DNA from: Bacteroidota bacterium
GTDB lineage: Bacteria > Bacteroidota > Bacteroidia > JAHEXY01
Reading direction: 5' to 3'
Assembly (NCBI GenBank): GCA_023251875.1
Contig: JAHEXY010000004.1
Coordinates: 291,294-355,293, forward strand
DNA: 64,000 bases
Both the position numbers and the translations under genes were made by a program. The notes under the pieces are model-generated. The model ran no database searches. It was not told the origin of the DNA and worked only from the letters and a program-made list of their open reading frames with translations. This document shows positions 16,394-26,198 of the stretch, in pieces. The first letter of the stretch is position 1. Each line of letters begins with the position of its first letter.

Positions 16394-17168
16394 GAGGTAT
16401 TAAATCAAAATTCCATTTTGAAACCGCTGCAATAGAAGTATGTGCTGTTATGTCAAACTGAACCGGAACAATAGAAACATAATTATTTTCAAGTGCCCAT
16501 AAATCGGTATCCTCACCTTTATCTTGGTTGATAAATTTTCCGGTTAACCAAAAATATGTTTTTCCGCCCGGATCTTTTCTTTCATCAAATTGCTCCGTCC
16601 ACATGGCTTTAGCTTGACGACAAATTTTTATGCCTTTTAATTCTTCTTCAGCAACAGCAGGAAAATTCACATTTAAGCAGACTCCATTAGGCAGTCCATT
16701 TTTCAATACGTTTTCAGCAATTTTTTTTGCAAATTTTTTCAGCGGATTAAAATCGGCACTAATAGAATAATCACAAAGTGAAAAACCTATTGAGGGAATT
16801 CCTTCAATTGCCCCTTCTACAGCCGCACTCATGGTTCCTGAATAAATTACATTGATAGAGGCATTCGATCCGTGATTAATTCCTGAAACACATAAATCGG
16901 GTTTGCGTTTCAGAATTTTTCCTACAGCAAATTTTACACAATCAACAGGAGTGCCGGTACAACTGTATTCTTCGCAACCGGCCCCCATGTCTAATTTATG
17001 AAAACGGAGAGTTGAATTAATGGTTACAGCATGCCCCATACCCGATTGGGCCTTATCCGGAGCCACAACAACAACCTCTCCCAATTCTTTCATTAATTGA
17101 ATTAAGGTTCTTATACCGGGAGCAGTAATGCCATCATCATTCACCACTAAAATTAAGGGTTTATTCAT
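16383..17168 (-). CDS. surE: 5'/3'-nucleotidase SurE
   Basis: A survival-protein phosphatase that dephosphorylates nucleoside monophosphates in a divalent-metal-dependent reaction. The N-terminus ILVVNDDGITAPGI carries the paired Asp metal ligands, and GTPVDCVKFA and VSGINHGSNASINVIYSGT supply the Asn ligand and substrate loop. The frame extends to a TTG at 17186, but the ATG at 17168 places the strand-one motif at residues 5-18 as in the family. The 261-residue length is normal. It overlaps the following small membrane gene by 11 nt. Confidence 0.93.
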   Translation of the reverse strand: MNKPLILVVNDDGITAPGIRTLIQLMKELGEVVVVAPDKAQSGMGHAVTINSTLRFHKLDMGAGCEEYSCTGTPVDCVKFAVGKILKRKPDLCVSGINHGSNASINVIYSGTMSAAVEGAIEGIPSIGFSLCDYSISADFNPLKKFAKKIAENVLKNGLPNGVCLNVNFPAVAEEELKGIKICRQAKAMWTEQFDERKDPGGKTYFWLTGKFINQDKGEDTDLWALENNYVSIVPVQFDITAHTSIAAVSKWNFDLIPHAV

Positions 17169-17207
17169 GCTCAAATTTGTTTTCAAATTAAATATGTACC
17201 TGATAAA

Positions 17208-17477
17208 TTAACATGTAGTGCCGCCAGTACAATTGTAGCTTTGCATTGTTTGAGTAGTAGTTCTAGCAACTAATTCAAATGTTGTACGAGTGCAATAATA
17301 AGAAGTAGGTTTTTGAGTAGCAGCCACTTCTTCTACTACACATGTTCTACCGGAGTAGTTTTTTGTAGTGGTATAAGTTGCTCCTGCTTTCACAGTGTTT
17401 TCAAGATCTTTATCAATTGCAGTAACAAAACTGTTTACTTTAAGTACAGATAATTGCATTTTTTTAGTCGCATTCAT
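17208..17477 (-). CDS. Probable RiPP (class I lanthipeptide-like, pinensin-type leader) precursor peptide
   Basis: An 89-residue peptide. Residues 8-32 (QLSVLKVNSFVTAIDKD, then ENTVKAG) resemble the leader of Bacteroidota pinensin-type lanthipeptide precursors, which carry an LKVxSFVT motif and a small-residue cleavage site. Residues 34-89 are the candidate core: about 17 Thr, 3 Ser and 4 Cys (46, 62, 83 and the last residue 89), as expected for dehydration and thioether rings. No LanB/LanC, protease or transporter gene lies nearby, so modification would have to be encoded elsewhere. The assignment is by memory of the leader motif, not a search. Confidence 0.65.
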   Translation of the reverse strand: MNATKKMQLSVLKVNSFVTAIDKDLENTVKAGATYTTTKNYSGRTCVVEEVAATQKPTSYYCTRTTFELVARTTTQTMQSYNCTGGTTC

Positions 17478-17505
17478 AAATGGGTAGTTTAATTGATTAT
17501 AATTG

Positions 17506-17513
17506 CAAATTTA
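17506..17513 (-). promoter_or_regulatory. Candidate -7 box for the RiPP-like precursor
   Basis: The minus strand reads TAAATTTG, fitting TAnnTTTG, 29 nt before the precursor start. The -33 region is not a clear TTG. Confidence 0.4.
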
Positions 17514-17523
17514 CAAAGAATCT

Positions 17524-17620
17524 ATTTAAAGGCTTTCTAAAAATTGCATTATTTATTTCCTCTCCCTTAATCCCTCTCTAAAGAGGGACAATAATGAAAT
17601 TTTTTAGAAAGCATTTAAAT
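17524..17620. repeat. 97-bp inverted-repeat element, copy 1
   Basis: Arms of about 30 nt (17524-17553 and 17590-17620) pair with few mismatches around CTTTCTAAAAATT. The centre is TTTCCTCTCCCTTAATCCC followed by TCTCTAAAGAGGGAC. The right arm overlaps the end of the DUF445 gene, including its stop. Two similar elements lie at 18217-18312 and 20649-20741. Confidence 0.8.
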
Positions 17621-18214
17621 CTTTACAATAATTACCTGAATTACACCAATTATAAAACCAAGTACACCGCCAATAACTTCAATAAAGAAAAATTCTTTAC
17701 TCATAATGGCGTATAATATGGTTTCTAATTTTTCAGATGAAAACTGAGCCACTTTATCATAAACAATTTTTTGAACATTAATTTCTTTTTCAAGATTGCC
17801 GGCATACACATCAACCATTTGAGGTAGGGTATTATTGAATTCTTCCATGAGGCTATTTTTAATTTTATCAATCAAACTCTGACTCATAAAAATTACTATC
17901 ATAGGAATGGTTTTACGAAGTTTAATTCGTAAAAAATCATCAATTTTTTTATCTAGCATTAAATTGAGTTCTTCAATATTTTTAGGATCATACATTTTCT
18001 CTTTCACATCATTAAATGAAAAAAGCTCCTTGGCTACAATTTCACCCAACTTTTCAGCTAATATTTGTTGGCGTTTGGGAAACACGCCTTGTATTTCGAA
18101 AAAAAATATTTTAATAGGTTTTTTAGGATGAAAAAGCATTTTAACTGCTACCCAATTGGTGAACCAACCAATAAATGCTGCAATAATGGGTAATAAAATG
18201 ATAGAATAATCCAT
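17615..18214 (-). CDS. DUF445 family membrane protein
   Basis: A 199-residue protein with an N-terminal helix (about 4-25; IIAAFIGWFTNWVAVKMLF is the DUF445 signature), a long helical amphipathic middle (about 50-165) and a C-terminal helix (about 172-197). The function of the family is unknown. It is flanked on both sides by copies of the same inverted-repeat element: one begins 3 nt before the ATG and the other covers the stop codon, so both borders of the gene are made of repeat DNA. Confidence 0.82.
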   Translation of the reverse strand: MDYSIILLPIIAAFIGWFTNWVAVKMLFHPKKPIKIFFFEIQGVFPKRQQILAEKLGEIVAKELFSFNDVKEKMYDPKNIEELNLMLDKKIDDFLRIKLRKTIPMIVIFMSQSLIDKIKNSLMEEFNNTLPQMVDVYAGNLEKEINVQKIVYDKVAQFSSEKLETILYAIMSKEFFFIEVIGGVLGFIIGVIQVIIVKI

Positions 18215-18216
18215 GT

Positions 18217-18312
18217 CTTAAGGTGAGTTCTAAAAATTATGTTTTTTGTTTCCTCTCCCTTAATCCCTCTCAAAGAGGGACCTCAATTGTAATTTTTAGA
18301 ACTCCCCTTAAG
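18217..18312. repeat. 96-bp inverted-repeat element, copy 2
   Basis: Arms at 18217-18239 and 18290-18312 are 23 nt long with one mismatch (CTTAAGGTGAGTTC..., core TTCTAAAAATTA). The centre again reads CCTCTCCCTTAATCCCTCTC then AAAGAGGGAC. It begins 3 nt upstream of the DUF445 start codon. Confidence 0.85.
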
Positions 18313-18483
18313 ATATACAAATTCTAATAGTATTAGGTCTTAAATAAAAAAATTTAATAGGGACATAGGGGTAAGGGGTTTTATATGTGTATTACTCATG
18401 AAAATCGGTTTATTTGTTAAACCTTTTCAAAATTTAATAATCTAAAAACAATAAAAATAAACCTCTTAAATTAAATGTTAATT

Positions 18484-19338
18484 ATGAAAACAAACAAAAT
18501 CTTTTACATTTCAGCTTTAATGATAGCTTTAATGTTTTCTCTTAACTCTTGTCGTAAAATGGAAATGATAAGTGATACTTCTGATGACAATGCTATTGCA
18601 GAAAGTAATTCAAGTGATGTAATGAAAGTTGTTGAAAGCGGAGCCAAAGAATCGGATATGGAAGGTAAAGACAAAACCCCTTTCTTTTCTCAACTGTATG
18701 GTTCTTGTTCAACAATAACTATTACGCCTGCATTTCCAGATTCTACCTTTCCTAAAACTATGGTAATTGATTTTGGATCGTCTCCTTGTATTGGCGATGA
18801 TGGAAAAACACGTAAAGGAAAAATTACAGTTGTGATGAGTGATTTTTACCGTAATCCGGGGTGCCAATTTTCTATTCAAACAAGTGATTATTATGTAAAT
18901 GATTACAAGGTAGATTTAACTAAAACCGTTAAAAACGAAGGTTTCAATAATGATAATTTTTTATACTACACTATTCACGCAGATGCTACCATTACTACCC
19001 CTGATAATGAAATTATCACTTGGACATCTGACCGAGTACGTACTTGGATTGAAGGTGAAAGTACCAATTATAGCACTTATGGTTTAGCAGGAGTTTTAGA
19101 TGATGTATATTCCATATTGGGTAATGCAAGTGGTGTAAACAGACAAGGCAAACCATTTACTGCTAGTATCACTAAAAATTTACGGGTTGAGCTTAGCTGT
19201 AAATGGATTGTTGAAGGTACTATTGAAATTACTCCAGATCAATTAAGCCCTGCAACTATTGATTTTGGAAACGGCTCATGTGATAATGAAGCAACTGTAA
19301 CGATTGGAAGCAAAACCAAAACAATTTATCTTAAATAA
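18484..19338 (+). CDS. Secreted lipoprotein of unknown function
   Basis: ATG at 18484 (an in-frame ATG at 18475 gives three more residues). The N-terminus has a lipoprotein signal with the lipobox LNSC at about residues 20-23 of the shorter form, followed by an acidic Ser/Asp-rich linker. The body repeats a motif: PAFPDSTFPKTMVIDFG with CIGDDGKTRKGK near residues 80-115 is echoed by DQLSPATIDFGNGSCDNEAT near the C-terminus. This fits a membrane-anchored beta-sandwich protein. No named family was recognised. A clean terminator follows. Confidence 0.75.
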   Translation: MKTNKIFYISALMIALMFSLNSCRKMEMISDTSDDNAIAESNSSDVMKVVESGAKESDMEGKDKTPFFSQLYGSCSTITITPAFPDSTFPKTMVIDFGSSPCIGDDGKTRKGKITVVMSDFYRNPGCQFSIQTSDYYVNDYKVDLTKTVKNEGFNNDNFLYYTIHADATITTPDNEIITWTSDRVRTWIEGESTNYSTYGLAGVLDDVYSILGNASGVNRQGKPFTASITKNLRVELSCKWIVEGTIEITPDQLSPATIDFGNGSCDNEATVTIGSKTKTIYLK

Positions 19339-19354
19339 GAAACAAGAACAATTT

Positions 19355-19396
19355 TTAAAAAGCCTGTTAGATAAGTAACATCTAACAGGTTTTTTA
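19355..19396 (+). terminator. Rho-independent terminator after the lipoprotein gene
   Basis: A 10-bp perfect stem CCTGTTAGAT/ATCTAACAGG with a 7-nt loop, preceded by an A tract and followed by a T tract of seven. Confidence 0.88.
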
Positions 19397-19530
19397 TTGC
19401 GGCTAGTTAACCACAACAACCCAGTAAAAAGAAAATTGAAGGATCAGAGCATGATACTAAAATTTAAAATTATTTCTTTACATCTTTTAGTAGCTTTTAA
19501 AGCATGTTCAAATAATTAAAGCTTAATTCA

Positions 19531-19538
19531 TACCTTTG
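19531..19538 (+). promoter_or_regulatory. Candidate -7 box for the DUF4476 gene
   Basis: TACCTTTG, a match to TAnnTTTG, lies 86 nt before the start. The -33 element is weak. Confidence 0.45.
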
Positions 19539-19624
19539 TAAAAGGTTTATTTAAAATCTTTGGCACAATTTTAGTTAGATGTATTTTACTCAAAAAAACA
19601 TTTAACATTTTAATACTTTATACT

Positions 19625-20647
19625 ATGATAAAAACAATTACACTTTGCATCTCAATTTTATTTATTGGCATTCAATCATTTTCTCAAAAATCAAATCTTA
19701 TATTTTTTTCTGAAGGAGGAGAACTGTTTCAAGTATACTTAAACGGAACACTTCAAAATGAAAGACCTAACAATAACTTAAAAATTGAAGATTTGCCTTC
19801 TAGCAATTATAAAGCAAGAATTGTTTTTGCTGATACAGCATTTAGGCAAACGATAAAAACCATTTACTTAAAAGAATTTACTGAAACAACTTTTAATGTT
19901 AGAAGAAAAGAAGAAACTGCAGTTGGCAACAAATTTAAAAGCTTAGGTAATTCTTTGTCTCGTGATTTAAATATGAAATCTGCAGAAAAAGGACCTGAAG
20001 AATTGTATGTTATAAGATGGTTTTCTGATAAAGCATTAGCGGTAGCTACAGAAAATAATGTGGTGGTTTACCAATCTACTACTCCCACAACCATTAGCAC
20101 GCAACAAAGTAGTAATGCAAATATATCTACGCAAGCTACCACAACCTCAACAACAGTAAGCACGAGTACGGTTGCTCCAACAACTTATGGCGATCAAGTA
20201 TCTGTAAAAGCAAATATTGCAGGCATGGACTTCAATATGTCGGTTAATGATAATATGAGTGATGTGGAATCATCATCTACTGTAACCACTACACAAACGG
20301 TTACTACTTCTGGTAATGTTGTTATTGTAGATAATACCAGCGCTACGGGTTGCCAGCCTATGAGCCCGAGTAATTTTTCATCTGCACTTAATTCTGTAGA
20401 AGCAAAAGATTTTGAAGACACAAAAAAAACAATGGCAAAACAAATCATTGATGCTAATTGCTTTTCATCTTCACAAATAAAACAACTCCTTGGCGTTTTT
20501 GATTTTGAAGATTCCAAGTTATCAATTGCTAAATATGCTTATGACAAAACTGTTGACAAAAACAATTACTACCAAGTAAATGATGCCTTTCAGTTTGATT
20601 CAAGCATCACTGATTTGAATAAGTATATTGCTAAGAAAGGGAAATAA
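19625..20647 (+). CDS. Secreted protein with C-terminal DUF4476 domain
   Basis: A 340-residue protein with a signal peptide (about residues 1-20, ending SFSQK). An N-terminal beta domain (about 22-130) resembles surface/PEGA-like folds. A Thr/Ser-rich low-complexity linker (about 150-235, TTTSTTVSTSTVAP) leads to the C-terminal DUF4476 helical domain (about 242-340, SPSNFSSALNSVEAKDFEDT onward). The domain is common in Bacteroidota secreted proteins and its function is unknown. The stop lies next to the third 90-bp inverted-repeat element. Confidence 0.8.
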   Translation: MIKTITLCISILFIGIQSFSQKSNLIFFSEGGELFQVYLNGTLQNERPNNNLKIEDLPSSNYKARIVFADTAFRQTIKTIYLKEFTETTFNVRRKEETAVGNKFKSLGNSLSRDLNMKSAEKGPEELYVIRWFSDKALAVATENNVVVYQSTTPTTISTQQSSNANISTQATTTSTTVSTSTVAPTTYGDQVSVKANIAGMDFNMSVNDNMSDVESSSTVTTTQTVTTSGNVVIVDNTSATGCQPMSPSNFSSALNSVEAKDFEDTKKTMAKQIIDANCFSSSQIKQLLGVFDFEDSKLSIAKYAYDKTVDKNNYYQVNDAFQFDSSITDLNKYIAKKGK

Positions 20648-20648
20648 A

Positions 20649-22163
<1,515 letters not shown>

Positions 22164-23321
22164 TTAATTACTTGAATAGATTTTTTCTTTTTGATTTGCC
22201 GACAAATTTAATGAGAATTTATTCATCATTTGTATAAAATCATCAAACAAATATCGGGCATCAAGTGGGCCGGCAGAAGCCTCTGGATGATACTGCACCG
22301 AAAACACAGGCTTATCCGTTAATTTTAATCCTTCAACCGTTTTATCATTTAAGTTAAGATGCGTGATTTGTAAGTTTTTTGCTTTTGTACTTTCATCTGT
22401 AGCCACAGCAAAACCATGATTTTGAGAAGTAACTTCACATTTATTGGTTTGCAAATTTATTACAGGATGATTACTTCCTCTATGGCCATTCTTCATTTTA
22501 TAGGTTTGCAGTCCACTTGCCAATGCAATTAATTGATGGCCCAAACAAATACCCATTACAGGATAATTTTTAGAAATTATTTGTTGGATAGTTGCAATCA
22601 CCTCTTTTAATGGAGCCGGATCTCCAGGTCCGTTTGAAATTAAAAAACCATCGGGCTTAAGGCTTTCCATGTCTTTTAAAGAAGCATTCATTGGAAATAC
22701 TTTTACATAACAATCTCTTTCAGCCAAACATTTTACAATAGACGATTTTACTCCTACATCTAAAACACCTACTTTATATTTTGCATTAGGATTGCCAACT
22801 AAATAGGCTTTGGTTGTAGAAACTTTTGAAGCAAGTTCTAATCCTTCCATTGATGGAATGGCTGCCAATTTTTTCTTTAATATCTCCACATCGTTTATGT
22901 CTGAAGAGATAATCACATTCATAGCACCTTTACTACGTATATGACGCACTAATGCACGGGTATCAACATTTGAAATAGCAACAACATTATGCTTTATAAA
23001 ATAATCTTGCAATGAAGCATCCGCTTGCGGACGAGCATAAAAAGCAGAAAAGTTTTTACAAATCATTCCTGAAATTTTTACTGAGTCTGATTCTACTTCT
23101 TGTGGCTGTGTGCCATAATTACCAATATGGGCATTGGTCATTACAATTACTTGTCCGTGATAAGAAGGATCAGTAAAAATTTCTTGGTAACCACTCATGC
23201 TTGTGTTGAAACAAATTTCGCCTGTGGCTGTTCCTATTTTGCCGACTGCTTTACCATGAAATATAGTTCCATCTTGGAGCATTAATAAGGCATTTGTTTG
23301 GGTTTGATATTTTAAGATCAT
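22164..23321 (-). CDS. carA: Carbamoyl-phosphate synthase small subunit (glutaminase)
   Basis: A 385-residue subunit that hydrolyses glutamine and passes ammonia to CarB for arginine and pyrimidine synthesis. The N-terminal domain has GEICFNTSMSGYQEIFTDPSY. The class I glutamine amidotransferase domain (about 190-365) has the nucleophile in MGICLGHQL and the His/Glu pair in VQYHPEASAGP. The length is normal. carB is not next to it in this window. A TAAATTTG -7 box lies about 30 nt upstream of the start. Confidence 0.97.
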   Translation of the reverse strand: MILKYQTQTNALLMLQDGTIFHGKAVGKIGTATGEICFNTSMSGYQEIFTDPSYHGQVIVMTNAHIGNYGTQPQEVESDSVKISGMICKNFSAFYARPQADASLQDYFIKHNVVAISNVDTRALVRHIRSKGAMNVIISSDINDVEILKKKLAAIPSMEGLELASKVSTTKAYLVGNPNAKYKVGVLDVGVKSSIVKCLAERDCYVKVFPMNASLKDMESLKPDGFLISNGPGDPAPLKEVIATIQQIISKNYPVMGICLGHQLIALASGLQTYKMKNGHRGSNHPVINLQTNKCEVTSQNHGFAVATDESTKAKNLQITHLNLNDKTVEGLKLTDKPVFSVQYHPEASAGPLDARYLFDDFIQMMNKFSLNLSANQKEKIYSSN

Positions 23322-23352
23322 TTGATATTATTTAATTAGAACGCACATGGTG

Positions 23353-23360
23353 CAAATTTA
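23353..23360 (-). promoter_or_regulatory. Candidate -7 box for carA
   Basis: The minus strand reads TAAATTTG, fitting TAnnTTTG, 32 nt upstream of the carA ATG. No TTG stands at the expected -33 position. Confidence 0.38.
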
Positions 23361-23369
23361 CATGATTTA

Positions 23370-24395
23370 TTAAATACTTCCTTTTGCTGACAATATTATT
23401 GCAATAGATTTTGTTTTTTCAAATTGAGAAAATATAATTACCATTATAACTGTAATGGGTATGCTTACTATCATTCCGGTAATGCCCCAAATAGCTCCCC
23501 AAAAAAATAAGGACATGATGGTTATTAAAGAACTAATGTTTAATGAACGACCCATTAATTTAGGTTCTAAAATATTGCCAACAAGTAATTGAATCAAACC
23601 AATAAAAACCAATACCATTATACCAGGTGCAAATTCCCCAAATTGAAGAAGAGAAAATAGTGCAGGAAAAGCTGTGCCTACAAGAGGGCCAATAGTTGGA
23701 ATAAAATTCATCAGCGAAATTAAACTTGCCCAAAAAACTGGAGAATCAATACCAATAATTAATAAAACAATGTAACTCAAAATACCAGAAGTTAAACTTA
23801 CTAAAGTTTTTAAGCCAATATAATCAGCTATTGATTTCTCAATTTTTTCTATTGTATGGGTAATTTTTAAATATTGATTTTCATGAGGAAAAACGGCTCT
23901 GAGTTTGGTACTAAAATGAGCTTCCTCTAAAAAAATAAATAGCGTATAGAGTAAAATTACAAATGCATTACTCAATATTGAGCTTAGTGAATTGAATACT
24001 AATTGGAGAATAATTCCAAAATTAAAATTACTGAATTGAGATTGCAGTTGATCCATTACATTAATATTAAAAGTGCTATTAATCATAGATGTAATTACTG
24101 CAACGTTGCTTTCATATTTTGGATAGGAATTAGCTAAAGTGGCAATGCTTGATGACAGGGCATTAGAAACAAAACCTAAAATAGAGAAAATAAAAACTGA
24201 AACAATAATGCTTTTAAGCCATGAAGGAAATTTATTTTTTATAAAATGAATTTTATCAAGTGTCGATTTCATTTTCCTGATCAAAAACCATAAGAGCAAA
24301 GCAAAAATAAAGGGGATTAATAAATTTTGACTGTAGATGAGAATCACCACAATTGAAATTAATGTAATCAGTATGTTTGGTATTTTATTAAACAT
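23370..24395 (-). CDS. AI-2E family transporter
   Basis: A membrane protein of the AI-2 exporter/PerM family with about eight helices; the C-terminal block has NFIPTIGPLVGTAFPALFSL and the GNILEPKLMGRSLNISSL signature near residues 270-300. Members export varied small substrates; the substrate here is unknown. The frame is open to an ATG at 24449, but those 18 extra residues are encoded by a palindrome of the transposase-linked repeat array. The ATG at 24395 (MFNKIPNILITL), directly before the first helix, is therefore preferred. Length 341 residues with this start. Confidence 0.85.
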   Translation of the reverse strand: MFNKIPNILITLISIVVILIYSQNLLIPFIFALLLWFLIRKMKSTLDKIHFIKNKFPSWLKSIIVSVFIFSILGFVSNALSSSIATLANSYPKYESNVAVITSMINSTFNINVMDQLQSQFSNFNFGIILQLVFNSLSSILSNAFVILLYTLFIFLEEAHFSTKLRAVFPHENQYLKITHTIEKIEKSIADYIGLKTLVSLTSGILSYIVLLIIGIDSPVFWASLISLMNFIPTIGPLVGTAFPALFSLLQFGEFAPGIMVLVFIGLIQLLVGNILEPKLMGRSLNISSLITIMSLFFWGAIWGITGMIVSIPITVIMVIIFSQFEKTKSIAIILSAKGSI

Positions 24396-24423
24396 AAATG
24401 CTTTGTTCTCTTTACTGGTATTC

Positions 24424-24628
24424 AACCCTTTCAGGGTTGATTGTTTCATTTGCGTTTTAATCTCCGAATTTCATTCGGAGCTATTTATATTCAAGCCTTT
24501 TAGGCTTTTATGTTACAACTTAATTAACCTATTGCTGTAAAAAATCCCAAAGGGATTTAATTTAAATAGCCCAGTATGCAATACTGGGTAAAGAGATTGT
24601 CGGATATCGTGCAACCGCGAAGCGGTTG
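24424..24628. repeat. Modular palindrome array, unit 1 (left of transposase)
   Basis: Six palindromes in order: AACCCTTTCAGGGTT (24424), CTCCGAATTTCATTCGGAG (24462), AAGCCTTTTAGGCTT (24493), AAATCCCAAAGGGATTT (24542), CCCAGTATGCAATACTGGG (24570) and CAACCGCGAAGCGGTTG (24612). Spacer words such as GTTACAACTTAATT are shared with unit 2. The left end overlaps an alternative start of the AI-2E gene, and the right end lies a few bases from the transposase stop. Confidence 0.9.
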
Positions 24629-24635
24629 AATATTA

Positions 24636-25082
24636 TCACAACAAATATTTTTCTTCAAATTCAATTCCGTGCTCGTTTAGCAATTCAATATACTCTTCTT
24701 TAAAAGTTTTTATTTTATGATGCGCTTCTTGATTTTTTACGTAGGCAATTAAGTTCTCTTTTTCTTTTATTGAATAAGTGAATGCCCCATATCCATTTTG
24801 CCATCCATTAAATTTCGGAAAAAGATTTCGTTCTTTTATATTTTCTGTGCTTGCCAGTTTAATATCTTTAATAAGATCAGCTAAGGCAATGCTTGGGTGC
24901 AAATGTGTAATGATATGCAAATGATCTTCAACTCCACCAATTTGATAGAGGTGGCATTTTTTATTTTGTAAAACACCCCAAATGTATTTAAATAGTTCTT
25001 TCCTATTTTCAACTTCAAGAGTAGGCACTCTATTTTTTGTGCTGAAAACAATTTGATATAAAATTTGGGTGTAGGTGCTCAT
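24636..25082 (-). mobile_element. REP-associated tyrosine transposase (RAYT, IS200/IS605-like Y1 family)
   Basis: A 148-residue single-domain transposase. The HUH metal site is in EDHLHIITHLHPS (about residues 47-59) and the catalytic Tyr is expected in LIAYVKNQEAHHK (about 110-122). WQNGYGAFTYS is a common family block. RAYTs act on single-stranded palindromic repeats, and here the gene sits between two copies of a 205-bp array of palindromes. The length is full for the family and no frameshift is seen, so it may be active. Confidence 0.9.
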
Positions 25083-25110
25083 TTCTACTCAAGTATTTAT
25101 TATTGATGTT

Positions 25111-25318
25111 CAACCCTTTCAGGGTTGGTGTTATTGTTTTATTTCTTTTACCCGAATTGCATTCGGGCTTATTTATATTTAAGCCCTTCGGGCTTTTGAG
25201 TTACAACTTAATTTAGTCTTGCGAATGTAAAATCCCAAAGGGATTTAATTTCAATAACCCTGCATGAAATACAGGGAAGACAAATGTTGAATACTTGGCC
25301 ACAACCGCGAAGCGGTTG
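25111..25318. repeat. Modular palindrome array, unit 2 (right of transposase)
   Basis: Same module order as unit 1: CAACCCTTTCAGGGTTG (25111), CCCGAATTGCATTCGGG (25151), AAGCCCTTCGGGCTT (25181), AAATCCCAAAGGGATTT (25230), CCCTGCATGAAATACAGGG (25258) and CAACCGCGAAGCGGTTG (25302). Arms change together with their partners, so the stems are conserved while the sequence differs. After the last palindrome both units continue with TTCTTCAAAT-like sequence, which in unit 1 belongs to the end of the transposase gene. Confidence 0.9.
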
Positions 25319-25368
25319 AATTATAATTAGTATTTTCTTCAAATCCCATTTTAATCTATTGCACTATT

Positions 25369-26112
25369 TTATATCATATAAAGAGAGGAAACCGGTATAT
25401 AGTTTTTCCCTTCAGGTATCTGTATATTATAAACTTTATCCTTTTCTCTATATACACGATAAGCGTGACTGTCTTTTTTAAGACTAATTACCTTAAATTT
25501 ATCATCAATAAATGCAATAGCACAATGATTGTCAATAGCTATTCCCATTGCTGAATGTTTTTTCATAAAATTAGAGAAATTACTTTTTCTTTTTATCCCC
25601 ATCGTTTCTCCATTAAAGTGAGGGCAATGAATACCTTTAATTAAACCTATTCCATGTACATTAATATAATTCCAATTATTAGGATGGTAAAAACTCATAG
25701 AATCACTGTGCCCAGACTCAAACCAACAAATACTTCCTGCACTTATTCCAGATAACACAATACCCTTCTGATAGGCTGTTTTCAATAATTTATCTACTCC
25801 TAAAAAACGCCAACGTTTCATCATCATTAATGTGTTGCCCCCTCCAACATAGATTAAATCGGCAGATAATATTTTTTCACTAAGTTGTTTTATAGATGGT
25901 ATTATCTTGAGTAGGTACAAGACATCTGTTTGGCATTTCAATTTTTCTCCATATACTTTTTTAAACTTATTTATATTATTTTCATTTTCTCCACTTGCAG
26001 TTGGAATATATAATGCTTTGGGATTTGGTTTACCAGTTAATGCTACAATTTTTTTATGAATCAATATATTCTTATCATAAGTTCCTCCACCAATTGCAAC
26101 TATTTTCCCCAT
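25369..26112 (-). CDS. Peptidase E-like serine peptidase (family S51)
   Basis: A 247-residue protein. The N-terminal KIVAIGGGTYDKN, the YVGGGNTLMMMKRW strand and GISAGSICWFESGHSDS, with the nucleophile Ser in the G-SAGS elbow, are hallmarks of the peptidase E/cyanophycinase clan. The His in HCPHFNGE is the expected triad partner. Peptidase E cleaves Asp-Xaa dipeptides in the cytoplasm; the exact substrate here is not certain. It follows the ribosomal supercluster on the same strand but lies beyond the rplQ terminator. Confidence 0.85.
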   Translation of the reverse strand: MGKIVAIGGGTYDKNILIHKKIVALTGKPNPKALYIPTASGENENNINKFKKVYGEKLKCQTDVLYLLKIIPSIKQLSEKILSADLIYVGGGNTLMMMKRWRFLGVDKLLKTAYQKGIVLSGISAGSICWFESGHSDSMSFYHPNNWNYINVHGIGLIKGIHCPHFNGETMGIKRKSNFSNFMKKHSAMGIAIDNHCAIAFIDDKFKVISLKKDSHAYRVYREKDKVYNIQIPEGKNYIPVSSLYMI

Positions 26113-26136
26113 TTGAGATTAAAAATTAATGTATAC

Positions 26137-26173
26137 AAAAAAAGGATAAAGCCATTGAATGCTTTATCCTTTT
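26137..26173 (-). terminator. Terminator of the ribosomal supercluster after rplQ
   Basis: On the minus strand GGATAAAGC pairs with GCTTTATCC (extended by A-T pairs) around an 8-nt loop and ends in a T tract of seven. It lies 26 nt beyond the rplQ stop. Confidence 0.9.
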
Positions 26174-26198
26174 CATTTATGAAAATTTATTGATGTTA

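Noticed and set aside
24636-25082. Complete IS200/IS605 element with a TnpB gene
   Set aside because: No TnpB-like frame is present; the single gene and palindrome arrays fit a REP-associated transposase.
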